Position numbers and translations under genes: made by a program
Source of the DNA: Giesbergeria sp.
Lineage (GTDB): Bacteria > Pseudomonadota > Gammaproteobacteria > Burkholderiales > Burkholderiaceae_C
DNA length: 38,274 bases
Assembly: GCF_028686475.1 (NCBI RefSeq)
Contig: NZ_JAQUCA010000027.1
Location: 1-38,274 of the forward strand
Reading direction: 5' to 3'
Part shown: piece after piece, positions 25,016 to 33,104 of the stretch
Layout of the letters: each line of letters opens with the position of its first letter
Position numbering within the stretch: the first letter of the stretch is position 1
Notes under the pieces: generated by a model
Databases searched by the model: none
Told to the model about the DNA's origin: nothing
What the model saw: the letters and a program-made list of their open reading frames with translations, nothing else

Positions 25016-27328
25016 ATGCCATCGATTCCTTTTTGCCCTCCCTGCATTTCGCATTCAGAACAGCCTTGGGTGCCACTGCGCGCGCTGTCACTCCTGGCGA
25101 TGCTGGCCTGCCTACCCCAGACCGCCGTGCAAGCACAACCCGCTGCTGTGCCCGTGCTGGGGGAGGTAGTCGTGAGCGGTTCGCGCAGCGAACAACTGAG
25201 CGATGAGCTGCCGTTATCGCTGGATGTGGTCAATGCACGCACCCTGAGCGACCAACAAAGCCGCGATGTGCGCGAGGCGCTGCGCGATCTGCCCAATACC
25301 TCGATCAAGCACCCGTTGCCACGCACCACCGTGGGCGGAGCCACTTCGGTGGGTACGGGGCGCGATGGCAATGTGGGTTTGAACATTCGGGGCTTGGGTG
25401 GCAACCGGGTGCTGATGTTGGTGGATGGCATTCGCGTGCCGCGCAGTTACGCCTTTCGCACCACCACCTTTGACCGCGAATACCTGTCGATGGAATTGCT
25501 CAAGCGCATCGAAGTGGTACGCGGCCCGGCCTCGGCCTTGTATGGCTCGGATGGCATGGCCGGTTTGGTCAACTTTATTACCTACGAACCGGCCGATTTC
25601 TTGACCAGCAACAGCCCAGAGGCTGCACCCAAAACATTCGGTGGCCGCATAGCCACCAGCTGGAGTGGCGACGACCGGGGCCGTGCCTTAGCTGCGACAG
25701 TGGCCGGGGTAACCAATGAGAGCACCCAATGGTTGCTCAGCGCCAATGCGCGGCGCTCGCATGCGCTAGACAACATGGGCACGCGCGACAGCCCAGACAC
25801 CAACCGCACCACACCAAACCCACAACAGAACCAAGACAACGCCATCCTTGCCAAGGCCGTGCTGCGCCCCTCGGGCATACAGCGCCATGTCGTCACGCTG
25901 GAGCATTTCGAAAAACAGGCCGATGTCAACCTGCTCTCTAGCCGGGCTCCACTGCCCTTGACAGGCAGCGCCAGCGCGATTGCCGGGGCAGTGATGGACG
26001 AAACCTCTAGTCGGACGATGGAGCGCAGCCGCCTGACTTGGGAAGGCGGCTATACCTTGGGCGTAGATTGGGCTGACCAAGTACAAACCGTGCTGGCCGT
26101 GCAACATGCCAAGTCACGCCAACTGGGTACTAGCGTACGCAATACCCTACCGCTGCGGGTACGCGATAACAGTTATAGCGAGCGTACTTGGCAGGCTGGC
26201 CTGAAGGCCGATAAGCTGGTGCGCACCTCGGGCGACTGGGCACACAAGCTGAGCTATGGCTTTGACCACACGCGCAGCGACATCAGTAATCTGTACACTG
26301 GCTTGACCCCGCTGCCGCCCGAGGTGTTTCCGCTGAAGCGTTTTCCCGATACACGCGAAACTACCCATGCGCTCTATCTGCAAGCTGAATCCGTGACCGA
26401 CCAATGGAGTATCACGCCCGGCCTGCGTTGGGATCATTTTGCGTTGGATGTCAGTAGCCAAGCCGGATTCTTTCCGCCTGCGGCGCAGCCGGGCCAGTCG
26501 CTTTCTGGCTCCGCCCTCTCGCCCAAGTTGGGCGTGCTGTACCGTGCCAATGCAGAGTGGAGTCTGTTTGGTCAATATGCGGCTGGTTTTCGTGCCCCCG
26601 ATGCAGCACAAATCAATGGTTATTTTGAAAACGCGGCCGAGCACGTCACCATCATCCCCAATCCGCACCTGAAGCCAGAAAAAAGCAAGGGGATTGAGCT
26701 GGGTGTGCGTGGCCGTTTGGCACGCTTAAAGTTAGATGCCACCCTCTTTGCCAACCATTATTCCAACCTGATGATGGATACGGTGCTGATCCGTGGTACC
26801 GGCACAGCAACTGACCCGCGCGTGTTCCAAACCCTGAACACCGAGCGGGCGCGCATCACTGGGGTGGAGTTCAAAGGGGTGTACGATTGGGGCATGTTAG
26901 CGGGTGGGCGCGTCAGCACCCCGTTCAGCTGGGGCCGTGCCAAGGGAGTCAACCGCACCACGGGCGCACCCTTGAACTCGATTGATCCGCAACAAATCCA
27001 TGTTGGCTTGCAATACGATACCGCTGCCTGGGGTATGCGCGCCGACCTGCGGCACTATGGTGCCAAAAAGGCCAGCGACATTGACAGCGCTGCTGCCGTG
27101 AAAGCGCCAAATACCCAATTCACCATTGGCCAAGCCAGCACTTTAGATCTATCGGCCCAATGGCGTTTGCGTAAAGACCTGCGGCTGAACTTTGCCATCC
27201 ACAACCTGACCAACCAAAAATACTGGCTTTGGCCCGACGTGTATGGCTTAGCGGCTGCCAGCACGGTCAACGATGCCTACACCCAACCGGGGCGCAGCTT
27301 CCATGCCGCGCTGGTATTGGATTTCTGA
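25016..27328 (+). CDS. TonB-dependent outer-membrane receptor (haem/transferrin-type)
   Basis: A 770-residue receptor from the ATG at 25016, chosen because GGAG (25004-25007) precedes it and a signal peptide follows (ending near TAVQAQ). Residues about 50-170 form the plug: VVVSGSRSEQLSDELP, LRDLPNTS, LNIRGLGGNRVLMLVDGIRVP and VVRGPASALYGSDGMAGLVNF. The rest is the beta-barrel with FGQYAAGFRAPDAAQINGYF and a terminal aromatic (VLDF). The plug wording is that of haemoglobin/transferrin/haem receptors. It is divergent from nirS with a 109-bp shared region, so haem or iron import may be linked to making the haem enzyme (inference). Confidence 0.9.
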   Translation: MPSIPFCPPCISHSEQPWVPLRALSLLAMLACLPQTAVQAQPAAVPVLGEVVVSGSRSEQLSDELPLSLDVVNARTLSDQQSRDVREALRDLPNTSIKHPLPRTTVGGATSVGTGRDGNVGLNIRGLGGNRVLMLVDGIRVPRSYAFRTTTFDREYLSMELLKRIEVVRGPASALYGSDGMAGLVNFITYEPADFLTSNSPEAAPKTFGGRIATSWSGDDRGRALAATVAGVTNESTQWLLSANARRSHALDNMGTRDSPDTNRTTPNPQQNQDNAILAKAVLRPSGIQRHVVTLEHFEKQADVNLLSSRAPLPLTGSASAIAGAVMDETSSRTMERSRLTWEGGYTLGVDWADQVQTVLAVQHAKSRQLGTSVRNTLPLRVRDNSYSERTWQAGLKADKLVRTSGDWAHKLSYGFDHTRSDISNLYTGLTPLPPEVFPLKRFPDTRETTHALYLQAESVTDQWSITPGLRWDHFALDVSSQAGFFPPAAQPGQSLSGSALSPKLGVLYRANAEWSLFGQYAAGFRAPDAAQINGYFENAAEHVTIIPNPHLKPEKSKGIELGVRGRLARLKLDATLFANHYSNLMMDTVLIRGTGTATDPRVFQTLNTERARITGVEFKGVYDWGMLAGGRVSTPFSWGRAKGVNRTTGAPLNSIDPQQIHVGLQYDTAAWGMRADLRHYGAKKASDIDSAAAVKAPNTQFTIGQASTLDLSAQWRLRKDLRLNFAIHNLTNQKYWLWPDVYGLAAASTVNDAYTQPGRSFHAALVLDF

Positions 27329-27400
27329 CAAGCGGCCCGCCACCAGCTTCTGTCAAACGATTGGGTTAGAGTTGCCTCCACCTCGCTAAGAAATGATGCC

Positions 27401-28186
27401 ATGTCCGACACTTTGGATGTTTTGTTGTTGCGTGTAGGCCCGCGCAGTTTTGCTCTGCCCTTAGAGCAAGTGCAGCATGTCGCAGCCTTACCGCCCGATT
27501 TTTCGGCCCAAGGGCCAGCAGTCGCAAGCCACTTCGTCTTTGCCGACCAGCCTTTGCCTTATGTGTCTTTATGGAATCATTTCTCGCTGGAGTCGGCATA
27601 CGCAGAATATGCCCAGATTGAGGCCATGCTGCCCAAGCGCCGCCAAGACCATTTAGATTGGATGGGGGCCTTGGAGTATTCCATCCGCAGTGCAACCCCC
27701 TTTTCTAAAGCGCGCAGCCCACGCGACTGCGCTTTTGGTCAATGGTTTTACGCTTACCACACCGAGAATGCCGAGCTATCGGTTTTTTTGTCGCAGTTTG
27801 AGCAACCACACGCCCAAATTCACCAGCTGGCCGACCGCTTGCTGACTTGGGCAGAATCGGGCCAACAAGATGCGGCATTGGCGGCCTTGGAAGACAGCAG
27901 AAACACCATCTTGCAAAATTTGCTGGAATTGTTCGACTCCACCGAAACCTTGGCGCACAACCTGCAGCGGCGCATTGCCATCATTGGCAGTGATCGCCAA
28001 CAGCCTTTGGCGGTGGGTGCCGATGCCGTGATGGACATGCTTAAGCTGAGTGCGGCCTCTATCAAACCAGCACCAGCGCAACCAACGGGGCCTCAGCGGG
28101 CCATTACGGCTTTACTGCTGCTACCAGACCAGAGCGTGGCACCGCTGCTAGACATGGGGGCCTTAGCGGCGGCCACCACGTACTAA
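27401..28186 (+). CDS. CheW-like protein with CZB zinc-binding domain
   Basis: A 261-residue cytoplasmic protein. Residues 1-65 resemble a CheW-like module (VLLLRVGPRSFALPLEQVQHVAALPP). Residues about 85-180 match the chemoreceptor zinc-binding (CZB) domain: HLDWMGALEYSI, the Cys motif RDCAFGQWFYAY and FEQPHAQIHQLADRLL supply the His/Cys/His/His ligands. A further short CheW-like strand set follows. Such proteins sense zinc or oxidants such as hypochlorite and couple to chemotaxis or diguanylate signalling. No receptor, kinase or cyclase gene is nearby, so its partner must lie elsewhere. Its end overlaps the convergent kfrA-like gene by 24 bp. Confidence 0.82.
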   Translation: MSDTLDVLLLRVGPRSFALPLEQVQHVAALPPDFSAQGPAVASHFVFADQPLPYVSLWNHFSLESAYAEYAQIEAMLPKRRQDHLDWMGALEYSIRSATPFSKARSPRDCAFGQWFYAYHTENAELSVFLSQFEQPHAQIHQLADRLLTWAESGQQDAALAALEDSRNTILQNLLELFDSTETLAHNLQRRIAIIGSDRQQPLAVGADAVMDMLKLSAASIKPAPAQPTGPQRAITALLLLPDQSVAPLLDMGALAAATTY

Positions 28187-28789
28187 ACGTTGCTTACCCA
28201 AGCCGACCGCGCGTCGCCCGGCGGCCGGGCGCAAGACGGAACGCTTACGCTCTTCTGCCCCTAGAGATGGCAACGGGATGCCTGTTGCCTGCTGACTTTG
28301 CCATTGTGTCAACAACAGGGTGGCCTGGCTGGCTTGCCCTTGTGCCAATACCAATTGTTGTTGCAACTGGGTCAACTCGGCTTGTTGTTGCTGAACTTGC
28401 GCCTGTTCGGTCGCCAAGCGTTGTGCCAACTGCGCTTGCGCTTGGGCGCTGTGGCGCTCCTGTTCTTGTAATTGCTGTGTGAACTGTTGGTTCAGCTGTT
28501 TGTTTTGTTGCCGGGCGCGATCGACCTCGGTCATCCAACGGCGCTCGTTTTCTTGGTGGCGCTCTTGCAGTTGCTGGCGCTCTTGTTGCGCTTGGGTTTG
28601 CACCTGCTCTAAACGCTGCTGCAAAGCAGCGTGTTGTGCTGTGAGACGCTCTAACAAGCCTTGTTGCGCCAGCATTTCGGTTTCACGTTGCGCCAAACTG
28701 CGCTGACTGGCCTTCCAACGCTCGTTGCTTTCGTGCAGTTGTTGTGTACACAACTGCAAAGACTCCTCCAAGGCCCGCAGGCGCTCGTT
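28163..28789 (-). pseudogene. kfrA-like coiled-coil DNA-binding protein, 5' end removed by transposon
   Basis: The minus-strand frame is open from the transposon junction at 28789 down to a stop at 28163, about 208 residues. There is no ATG and no ribosome site near the junction, so this is the C-terminal part of a longer protein. It is almost wholly Gln/Glu/Leu-rich coiled coil (NERWKASQRSLAQRE, QQRLEQVQTQAQQERQQLQE), ending in a basic tail (RKRSVLRPAAGRRAVG). This is the architecture of KfrA, a plasmid regulator and segregation helper whose N-terminus binds DNA. The Tn3-family element at 28790 has cut off that domain. A non-KfrA coiled-coil protein cannot be excluded. Confidence 0.7.
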
Positions 28790-28827
28790 GGGGACGTCTC
28801 AGAAAACGGAAAATAAAGCACGTTAAG
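28790..28827 (+). repeat. Left 38-bp terminal inverted repeat of the transposon
   Basis: It begins GGGGACGTCTCAG and ends GCACGTTAAG. It pairs with the repeat at 38237-38274 with two mismatches. Confidence 0.95.
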
Positions 28828-28892
28828 CCCATTGCAGACGCTAGATATTGACGAGTACGTCGGGTTTTCTCTTGTTTGAGTTGCCTCTTGTG

Positions 28893-28920
28893 GTAAGATA
28901 GTAATCAATTACTATCTTAC
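28893..28920. promoter_or_regulatory. Perfect 12-bp-arm TetR operator
   Basis: GTAAGATAGTAA (28893-28904) and TTACTATCTTAC (28909-28920) form a perfect inverted repeat with a 4-bp centre. It ends immediately before the AAGGAG ribosome site of the tetR gene, so the bound repressor would block transcription of the whole exporter operon. Confidence 0.85.
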
Positions 28921-28931
28921 AAGGAGTGCTC

Positions 28932-29540
28932 GTGGACACCCATCCAAAGCATCTGCCGGCCGATGAACGTCGTGCCGTAACTGTCGAGTCCGTCGTGGCG
29001 CTTGCCGGTTCACAAAACCCAAGCGAGATAACCACTGCAGCTATCGCTAAACACATGAACTTGACCCAGGGTGCGCTGTTTCGGCACTTCCCGAACAAGG
29101 AAGCCATTTGGCAGGCGGTCATGGAGTGGGTAGCAGAGCGCCTATTAGCCAGAATCGATCGATCCGCACAAGGAATCGAGTCGCCCTTGGCAGCCATGGA
29201 GGCGATGTTCATGAGTCATATCGAATTCGTAGCTGAGCACCCAGGCGTGCCAAGAATGATGTTTGGTGAGCTTCAGCGTGCCGAATCGACACCGGCCAAG
29301 CGCATGGTGCAAACCTTGATTCAGCGCTACGGCGAACGTTTGCATCGTCTCATCGAGAAAGGCAAGGCCAGCGGCGAGTTGTCTCCCTCGCTTGACAACG
29401 AGGCGGCGGCAACGCTGTTCATTGGCACGATCCAGGGCTTGGTCATGCAATCGCTGTTGGCGGGTGATGTGGGACGTATGCACCGCGATGCGCCGCGCGT
29501 CTTTGCAATTTATCGGCGTGGCATAAGGAGTGCGCAATGA
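28932..29540 (+). CDS. TetR-family repressor of the exporter operon
   Basis: A 202-residue TetR-family protein with the N-terminal helix-turn-helix ITTAAIAKHMNLTQGALFRHFPNKEAIWQAV and a ligand-binding C-terminal domain. The GTG at 28932 is chosen for its spacing from AAGGAG (28921-28926); another GTG at 28926 overlaps that site. It likely binds the palindrome just upstream and is released by the compound the pump exports. Its stop overlaps the next start (ATGA, 29537-29540), making it the first gene of the operon and autoregulated. Confidence 0.92.
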   Translation: MDTHPKHLPADERRAVTVESVVALAGSQNPSEITTAAIAKHMNLTQGALFRHFPNKEAIWQAVMEWVAERLLARIDRSAQGIESPLAAMEAMFMSHIEFVAEHPGVPRMMFGELQRAESTPAKRMVQTLIQRYGERLHRLIEKGKASGELSPSLDNEAAATLFIGTIQGLVMQSLLAGDVGRMHRDAPRVFAIYRRGIRSAQ

Positions 29541-30688
29541 AAAAGTTACCCTTGCAAGGCCGCACCCTGGCGCTGCTTGCCGTCATCATTCCTTTGCTGG
29601 TGCTTTTTATTTATGTCGGTCTGCGATCAGGGCCGCTCGCCCCGGTCGCTGTGACGGTGGCAAGCGTGGAATCACGGGCTATCACACCGGCGCTGTTCGG
29701 CATCGGCACGGTGGAGGCGCGCTACACCTACAAGATCGGGCCGACGTTTGCCGGGCGCGTCAAACGCCTGGAGGTGCATGTAGGCGACCAGGTCAAGGCC
29801 GGACAGGTGCTCGGCGAGATGGAGCCGGTCGACCTCGATGATCGGGTGCGCTCACAGGAGTCGGCATTCAAGCGTGCGGAAGCGGCTTTGCGCGAGGCAG
29901 AAGCCCGGCAAGCCTACGCGCAAACCCAGGCGCGCCGCTACGAGCAATTGTTTGCGGTGCGCTCGACCAGCGAGGAAATCGTCACCACCAAGCGGCAGGA
30001 ACTGCAGATCGCCGATGCCGCCTTATCTGCCGCTCGGGAAGATATTGTCCGGGCACGCTCCGACCGCGAAGGACTCGTCGCGCAGCGGAGCAATCTGCGC
30101 CTGATCGCGCCGGTCGACGGTGTAGTCGCCGTGCGCGATGCCGATCCCGGCACGACCATCGTCGCGGGCCAGGCCGTGGTGGAAGTGATCGACCCCAAGA
30201 GTTTGTGGATCAATGCGCGCTTCGACCAGATCAGCGCATCGGGGCTGGCTGGGGGGTTGCCGACTCTTATCGTCCTGCGTTCGCGTGGTGGCCAGACCTT
30301 GAAAGGTCGCGTGCTGCGGGTGGAACCCAAGGCCGACGCGGTAACCGAGGAAACGCTTGCCAAGGTGACATTCGATAACAAACCAGAACCTTTGCCACCG
30401 GTGGGTGAACTGGCCGAAGTCACGGTTGACTTGCCGGCGCTCCCGGCCGCTCCACTGATCCCCAACGCTGCCGTCCAGCGTGAGGGCGACAAAGTTGGTG
30501 TCTGGCAAATCGTGGATGGTGATCTGCATTTCTCCCCGGTCAAGCTCGGCACTTCCGACCTCAATGGTTACGTGCAGGTGCGCGAAGGGCTCAAGAATGG
30601 GGACCAGGTTGTGACCTATAGCGAAAAGGCACTGACGGCGCGCAGCCGCATCCATGTGGTCGACCATATCCCAGGAGTGTCACGATGA
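29537..30688 (+). CDS. HlyD-family membrane fusion protein (periplasmic adaptor)
   Basis: A 383-residue adaptor with one N-terminal membrane anchor (LALLAVIIPLLVLFIYVGL). A lipoyl half (AGRVKRLEVHVGDQVKAGQVLGEMEPVDL) is followed by an alpha-helical hairpin (residues about 100-180), the second lipoyl half (LIAPVDGVVAVRDADPGTTIVAGQAVVEV) and beta-barrel/membrane-proximal domains. It should bridge the inner-membrane ABC transporter and the outer-membrane factor encoded in the same operon. It overlaps tetR and the permease gene by four bases each. Confidence 0.92.
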   Translation: MKKLPLQGRTLALLAVIIPLLVLFIYVGLRSGPLAPVAVTVASVESRAITPALFGIGTVEARYTYKIGPTFAGRVKRLEVHVGDQVKAGQVLGEMEPVDLDDRVRSQESAFKRAEAALREAEARQAYAQTQARRYEQLFAVRSTSEEIVTTKRQELQIADAALSAAREDIVRARSDREGLVAQRSNLRLIAPVDGVVAVRDADPGTTIVAGQAVVEVIDPKSLWINARFDQISASGLAGGLPTLIVLRSRGGQTLKGRVLRVEPKADAVTEETLAKVTFDNKPEPLPPVGELAEVTVDLPALPAAPLIPNAAVQREGDKVGVWQIVDGDLHFSPVKLGTSDLNGYVQVREGLKNGDQVVTYSEKALTARSRIHVVDHIPGVSR

Positions 30689-31890
30689 TCAGCCTGGCCG
30701 GCCGCGACATTCTCCATGCCTGGGGAAAATTCGTCTTCACCGGCATCGGTCTGGGTCTGCTGATCGGCGTCACCCTGGTCATGGCTGGGGTGTACCGAGG
30801 CATGGTGGACGACGGCAAGGCGTTGCTCGACAACAGTGGCGCTGACCTTTGGGTGGTGCAAAAGGATACTCTGGGTCCTTATGCGGAGTCGTCCAGCCTC
30901 AACGATGACGTGTATCGCGCCATTCTCGCCATGCCGGGAGTCTCACAGGCAGCGAACGTGACCTACCTGACCATGCAGGTACGCAAGGGCGAGAGTGATG
31001 TACGCACCATGGTGGTCGGCATCGCGCCCGGTGCGTTGGGGGCTACACCCGGATGGCCTCCTTATCTCGTCGCTGGACGCCAGATCACGCGCGGTCACTA
31101 CGAGGCGGTGGCCGACATCGCCACCGGCTTCAAACTGGGAGATCGTCTTGCCATTCGCCGAAATCATTACACCGTCGTGGGGCTGACACGGCGCATGGTG
31201 TCGTCCAGCGGCGACCCGATGGTATTCATTCCGCTCAAGGATGCCCAAGAGGCTCAGTTCCTCAAGGACAACGACGCCATTTGGCAAAGCCGGCGTCGCA
31301 CCGAAGCCAACCCGGCCTTCAATCGACCCGGTGTTACTGGTTTGCTGGATGCCGTGATTGCTTCACAGAGCACCAACGCGTTCGTCAATGCAGTGCTGGT
31401 CACTCTGAAACCTGGTCATGCGCCGGACGAGGTTGCCGAATCCATCCGGCGCTGGAAACGTTTGACGGTCTACACACGGGCACAGATGGAAGACATCCTC
31501 GTCGGCAAGTTGATCGCCACGTCGGCCAAGCAGATCGGCATGTTCTTGGTGATTCTGGCCATCGTTAGCGCGGCCATCGTTGCCTTCATCATCTATTCGC
31601 TGACGATGGACAAAATCCGCGAGATCGCGGTGTTGAAGCTCATCGGCACACGCAACCGAACCATCGCCGCGATGATCATGCAGCAGGCGCTCGCCCTGGG
31701 CGTGATTGGTTTCGTGGTCGGCAAGATCACAGCCACTTTCTCAGCGCCCCTGTTTCCCAAGTACGTACTGCTGATGCCGTTCGACTCCATCGCCGGTTTT
31801 TTCGCCGTGCTCGTGATCTGCGTTCTAGCCAGCATCGTCGCCATTCGCATGGCACTCAAGGTCGACCCGGCCGAAGCCATTGGAGGTTGA
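30685..31890 (+). CDS. ABC transporter permease (FtsX/DevC-MacB type)
   Basis: A 401-residue permease with the FtsX-like layout: one N-terminal membrane helix (FVFTGIGLGLLIGVTLVMAGVY), a large periplasmic domain (about 45-270), and three C-terminal helices (MFLVILAIVSAAIVAFIIYS, ALGVIGFVVGKITATF, IAGFFAVLVICVLASIVAI) ending in the conserved LKVDPAEAIGG. Such permeases do not carry substrate through the membrane but drive periplasmic substrate through the adaptor and outer-membrane factor. It overlaps the adaptor gene by four bases; the ATPase follows at once. Confidence 0.92.
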   Translation: MISLAGRDILHAWGKFVFTGIGLGLLIGVTLVMAGVYRGMVDDGKALLDNSGADLWVVQKDTLGPYAESSSLNDDVYRAILAMPGVSQAANVTYLTMQVRKGESDVRTMVVGIAPGALGATPGWPPYLVAGRQITRGHYEAVADIATGFKLGDRLAIRRNHYTVVGLTRRMVSSSGDPMVFIPLKDAQEAQFLKDNDAIWQSRRRTEANPAFNRPGVTGLLDAVIASQSTNAFVNAVLVTLKPGHAPDEVAESIRRWKRLTVYTRAQMEDILVGKLIATSAKQIGMFLVILAIVSAAIVAFIIYSLTMDKIREIAVLKLIGTRNRTIAAMIMQQALALGVIGFVVGKITATFSAPLFPKYVLLMPFDSIAGFFAVLVICVLASIVAIRMALKVDPAEAIGG

Positions 31891-31891
31891 G

Positions 31892-32602
31892 ATGAGTGGC
31901 AAAGGCATTCGCATCGAAGGTTTGAGAAAACGTTATGGCGAGGGCGATACCGCGGTCAATGCCTTGAAAGGCGTGGACATGCAGGTGGCACCCGGCGAGG
32001 TGGTGGGCCTGATTGGCCCTTCCGGGTCCGGCAAGAGCACGCTGCTCAAATGTCTGGGCGCGGTGATTGATCCGACCGCCGGTCGCATGACGCTGGGCGA
32101 TGAAGTGATCTACGACGATGGCTGGAAAGTCCGCGACTTGCGCGCCTTGCGGCGCGACAAGATCGGTTTCGTTTTCCAGGCACCATACCTGATTCCGTTT
32201 CTCGATGTCACCGACAACGTGGCGCTACTGCCGATGCTCGCAGGCGTCGCGAATGGGGAGTCGCGCGCGAAGGCACTGGAACTGCTCACCGCGCTCGATG
32301 TGCAACACCGGGCTCGCGCCATGCCCTCGCAACTCTCCGGTGGCGAGCAGCAACGGGTCGCCATTGCGCGAGGTTTGGTCAATCGCCCTCCGGTGATCCT
32401 GGCTGATGAGCCCACAGCTCCACTAGACAGTGAGCGCGCCATGGCTGTAATCCGCATCCTCAATGACATGGCTCGGAAGTTCGAGACCGCCATCATCGTC
32501 GTCACCCATGACGAAAAGATCATCCCCACTTTCAAGCGCATCTACCACATCCGCGACGGTGTGACCCATGAGGAAGCTGGCGAAGGGCGGGAGTTCGAAT
32601 GA
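31892..32602 (+). CDS. ABC transporter ATP-binding protein (MacB/LolD/DevA type)
   Basis: A 236-residue ATPase. Walker A is GPSGSGKST, the Q-loop FVFQAPYLIPF, the signature LSGGEQQRVAIARGL, Walker B VILADEP, D-loop APLDS and H-loop VVTHD. The D-loop region reads EPTAPLDS where TGALDS is typical, a small oddity. The ATG at 31892 is preferred because GGAGG (31882-31886) lies just upstream and overlaps the permease stop. It powers the exporter. Confidence 0.95.
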   Translation: MSGKGIRIEGLRKRYGEGDTAVNALKGVDMQVAPGEVVGLIGPSGSGKSTLLKCLGAVIDPTAGRMTLGDEVIYDDGWKVRDLRALRRDKIGFVFQAPYLIPFLDVTDNVALLPMLAGVANGESRAKALELLTALDVQHRARAMPSQLSGGEQQRVAIARGLVNRPPVILADEPTAPLDSERAMAVIRILNDMARKFETAIIVVTHDEKIIPTFKRIYHIRDGVTHEEAGEGREFE

Positions 32603-32630
32603 GAGAACGATTGAATTACAGGAGAATTTC

Positions 32631-33104
32631 ATGACCCACCGCAAACACAGCCACGCATTTGGAACTATCACCCTGACCGTTACGGCCTGCCTGCTTTTAT
32701 GGGGTTTTCAGTTGCCAGCTTGGGCTGGTGACGCTACCCAGGTTGAGCCACTGGCGCTACGCAAGATCATGCAGGAACTCGGGCGCAACATGCAGGCTAT
32801 TACCGGTGCGATTTCGCAGGAGGAATGGGTTCAGGTCGTTCAGCTCGCCCCAAAAGTTGCTGCACACCCCGAGCCACCGCTTACTGAAAAAATGCGCATC
32901 CTTGCTTACCTCGGCGCTGATGCGACCAAGTTCAGAAACTTTGACGCGCAGACTCACGAGGCGGCGCTGGCCATGAAGCTGGCTGCTGCGAGCAGCGACG
33001 GCAAGGCGGTGATCCAATCATTCGCCCACGTGCAGGAAAGCTGCTTGGGCTGCCACCAAGCTTTCCGTAAACCTTTCGTGGAGCATTTTTATGGAGCACG
33101 CTAA
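32631..33104 (+). CDS. Cytochrome c'-like (class II) haem protein
   Basis: A 157-residue secreted protein. A signal peptide ends near PAWAGD (about residue 32). The mature part is a helical bundle with a single haem-binding motif near the C-terminus, ESCLGCHQAFRKPF, in the position and wording usual for class II cytochromes such as cytochrome c'. In that family the haem is attached at CXXCH and binds nitric oxide or CO, or transfers electrons. Its place between the ATPase and the outer-membrane factor of an exporter operon is unusual. AGGAG precedes the ATG at 32631. The stop overlaps the next gene by 14 bases. Confidence 0.85.
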   Translation: MTHRKHSHAFGTITLTVTACLLLWGFQLPAWAGDATQVEPLALRKIMQELGRNMQAITGAISQEEWVQVVQLAPKVAAHPEPPLTEKMRILAYLGADATKFRNFDAQTHEAALAMKLAAASSDGKAVIQSFAHVQESCLGCHQAFRKPFVEHFYGAR

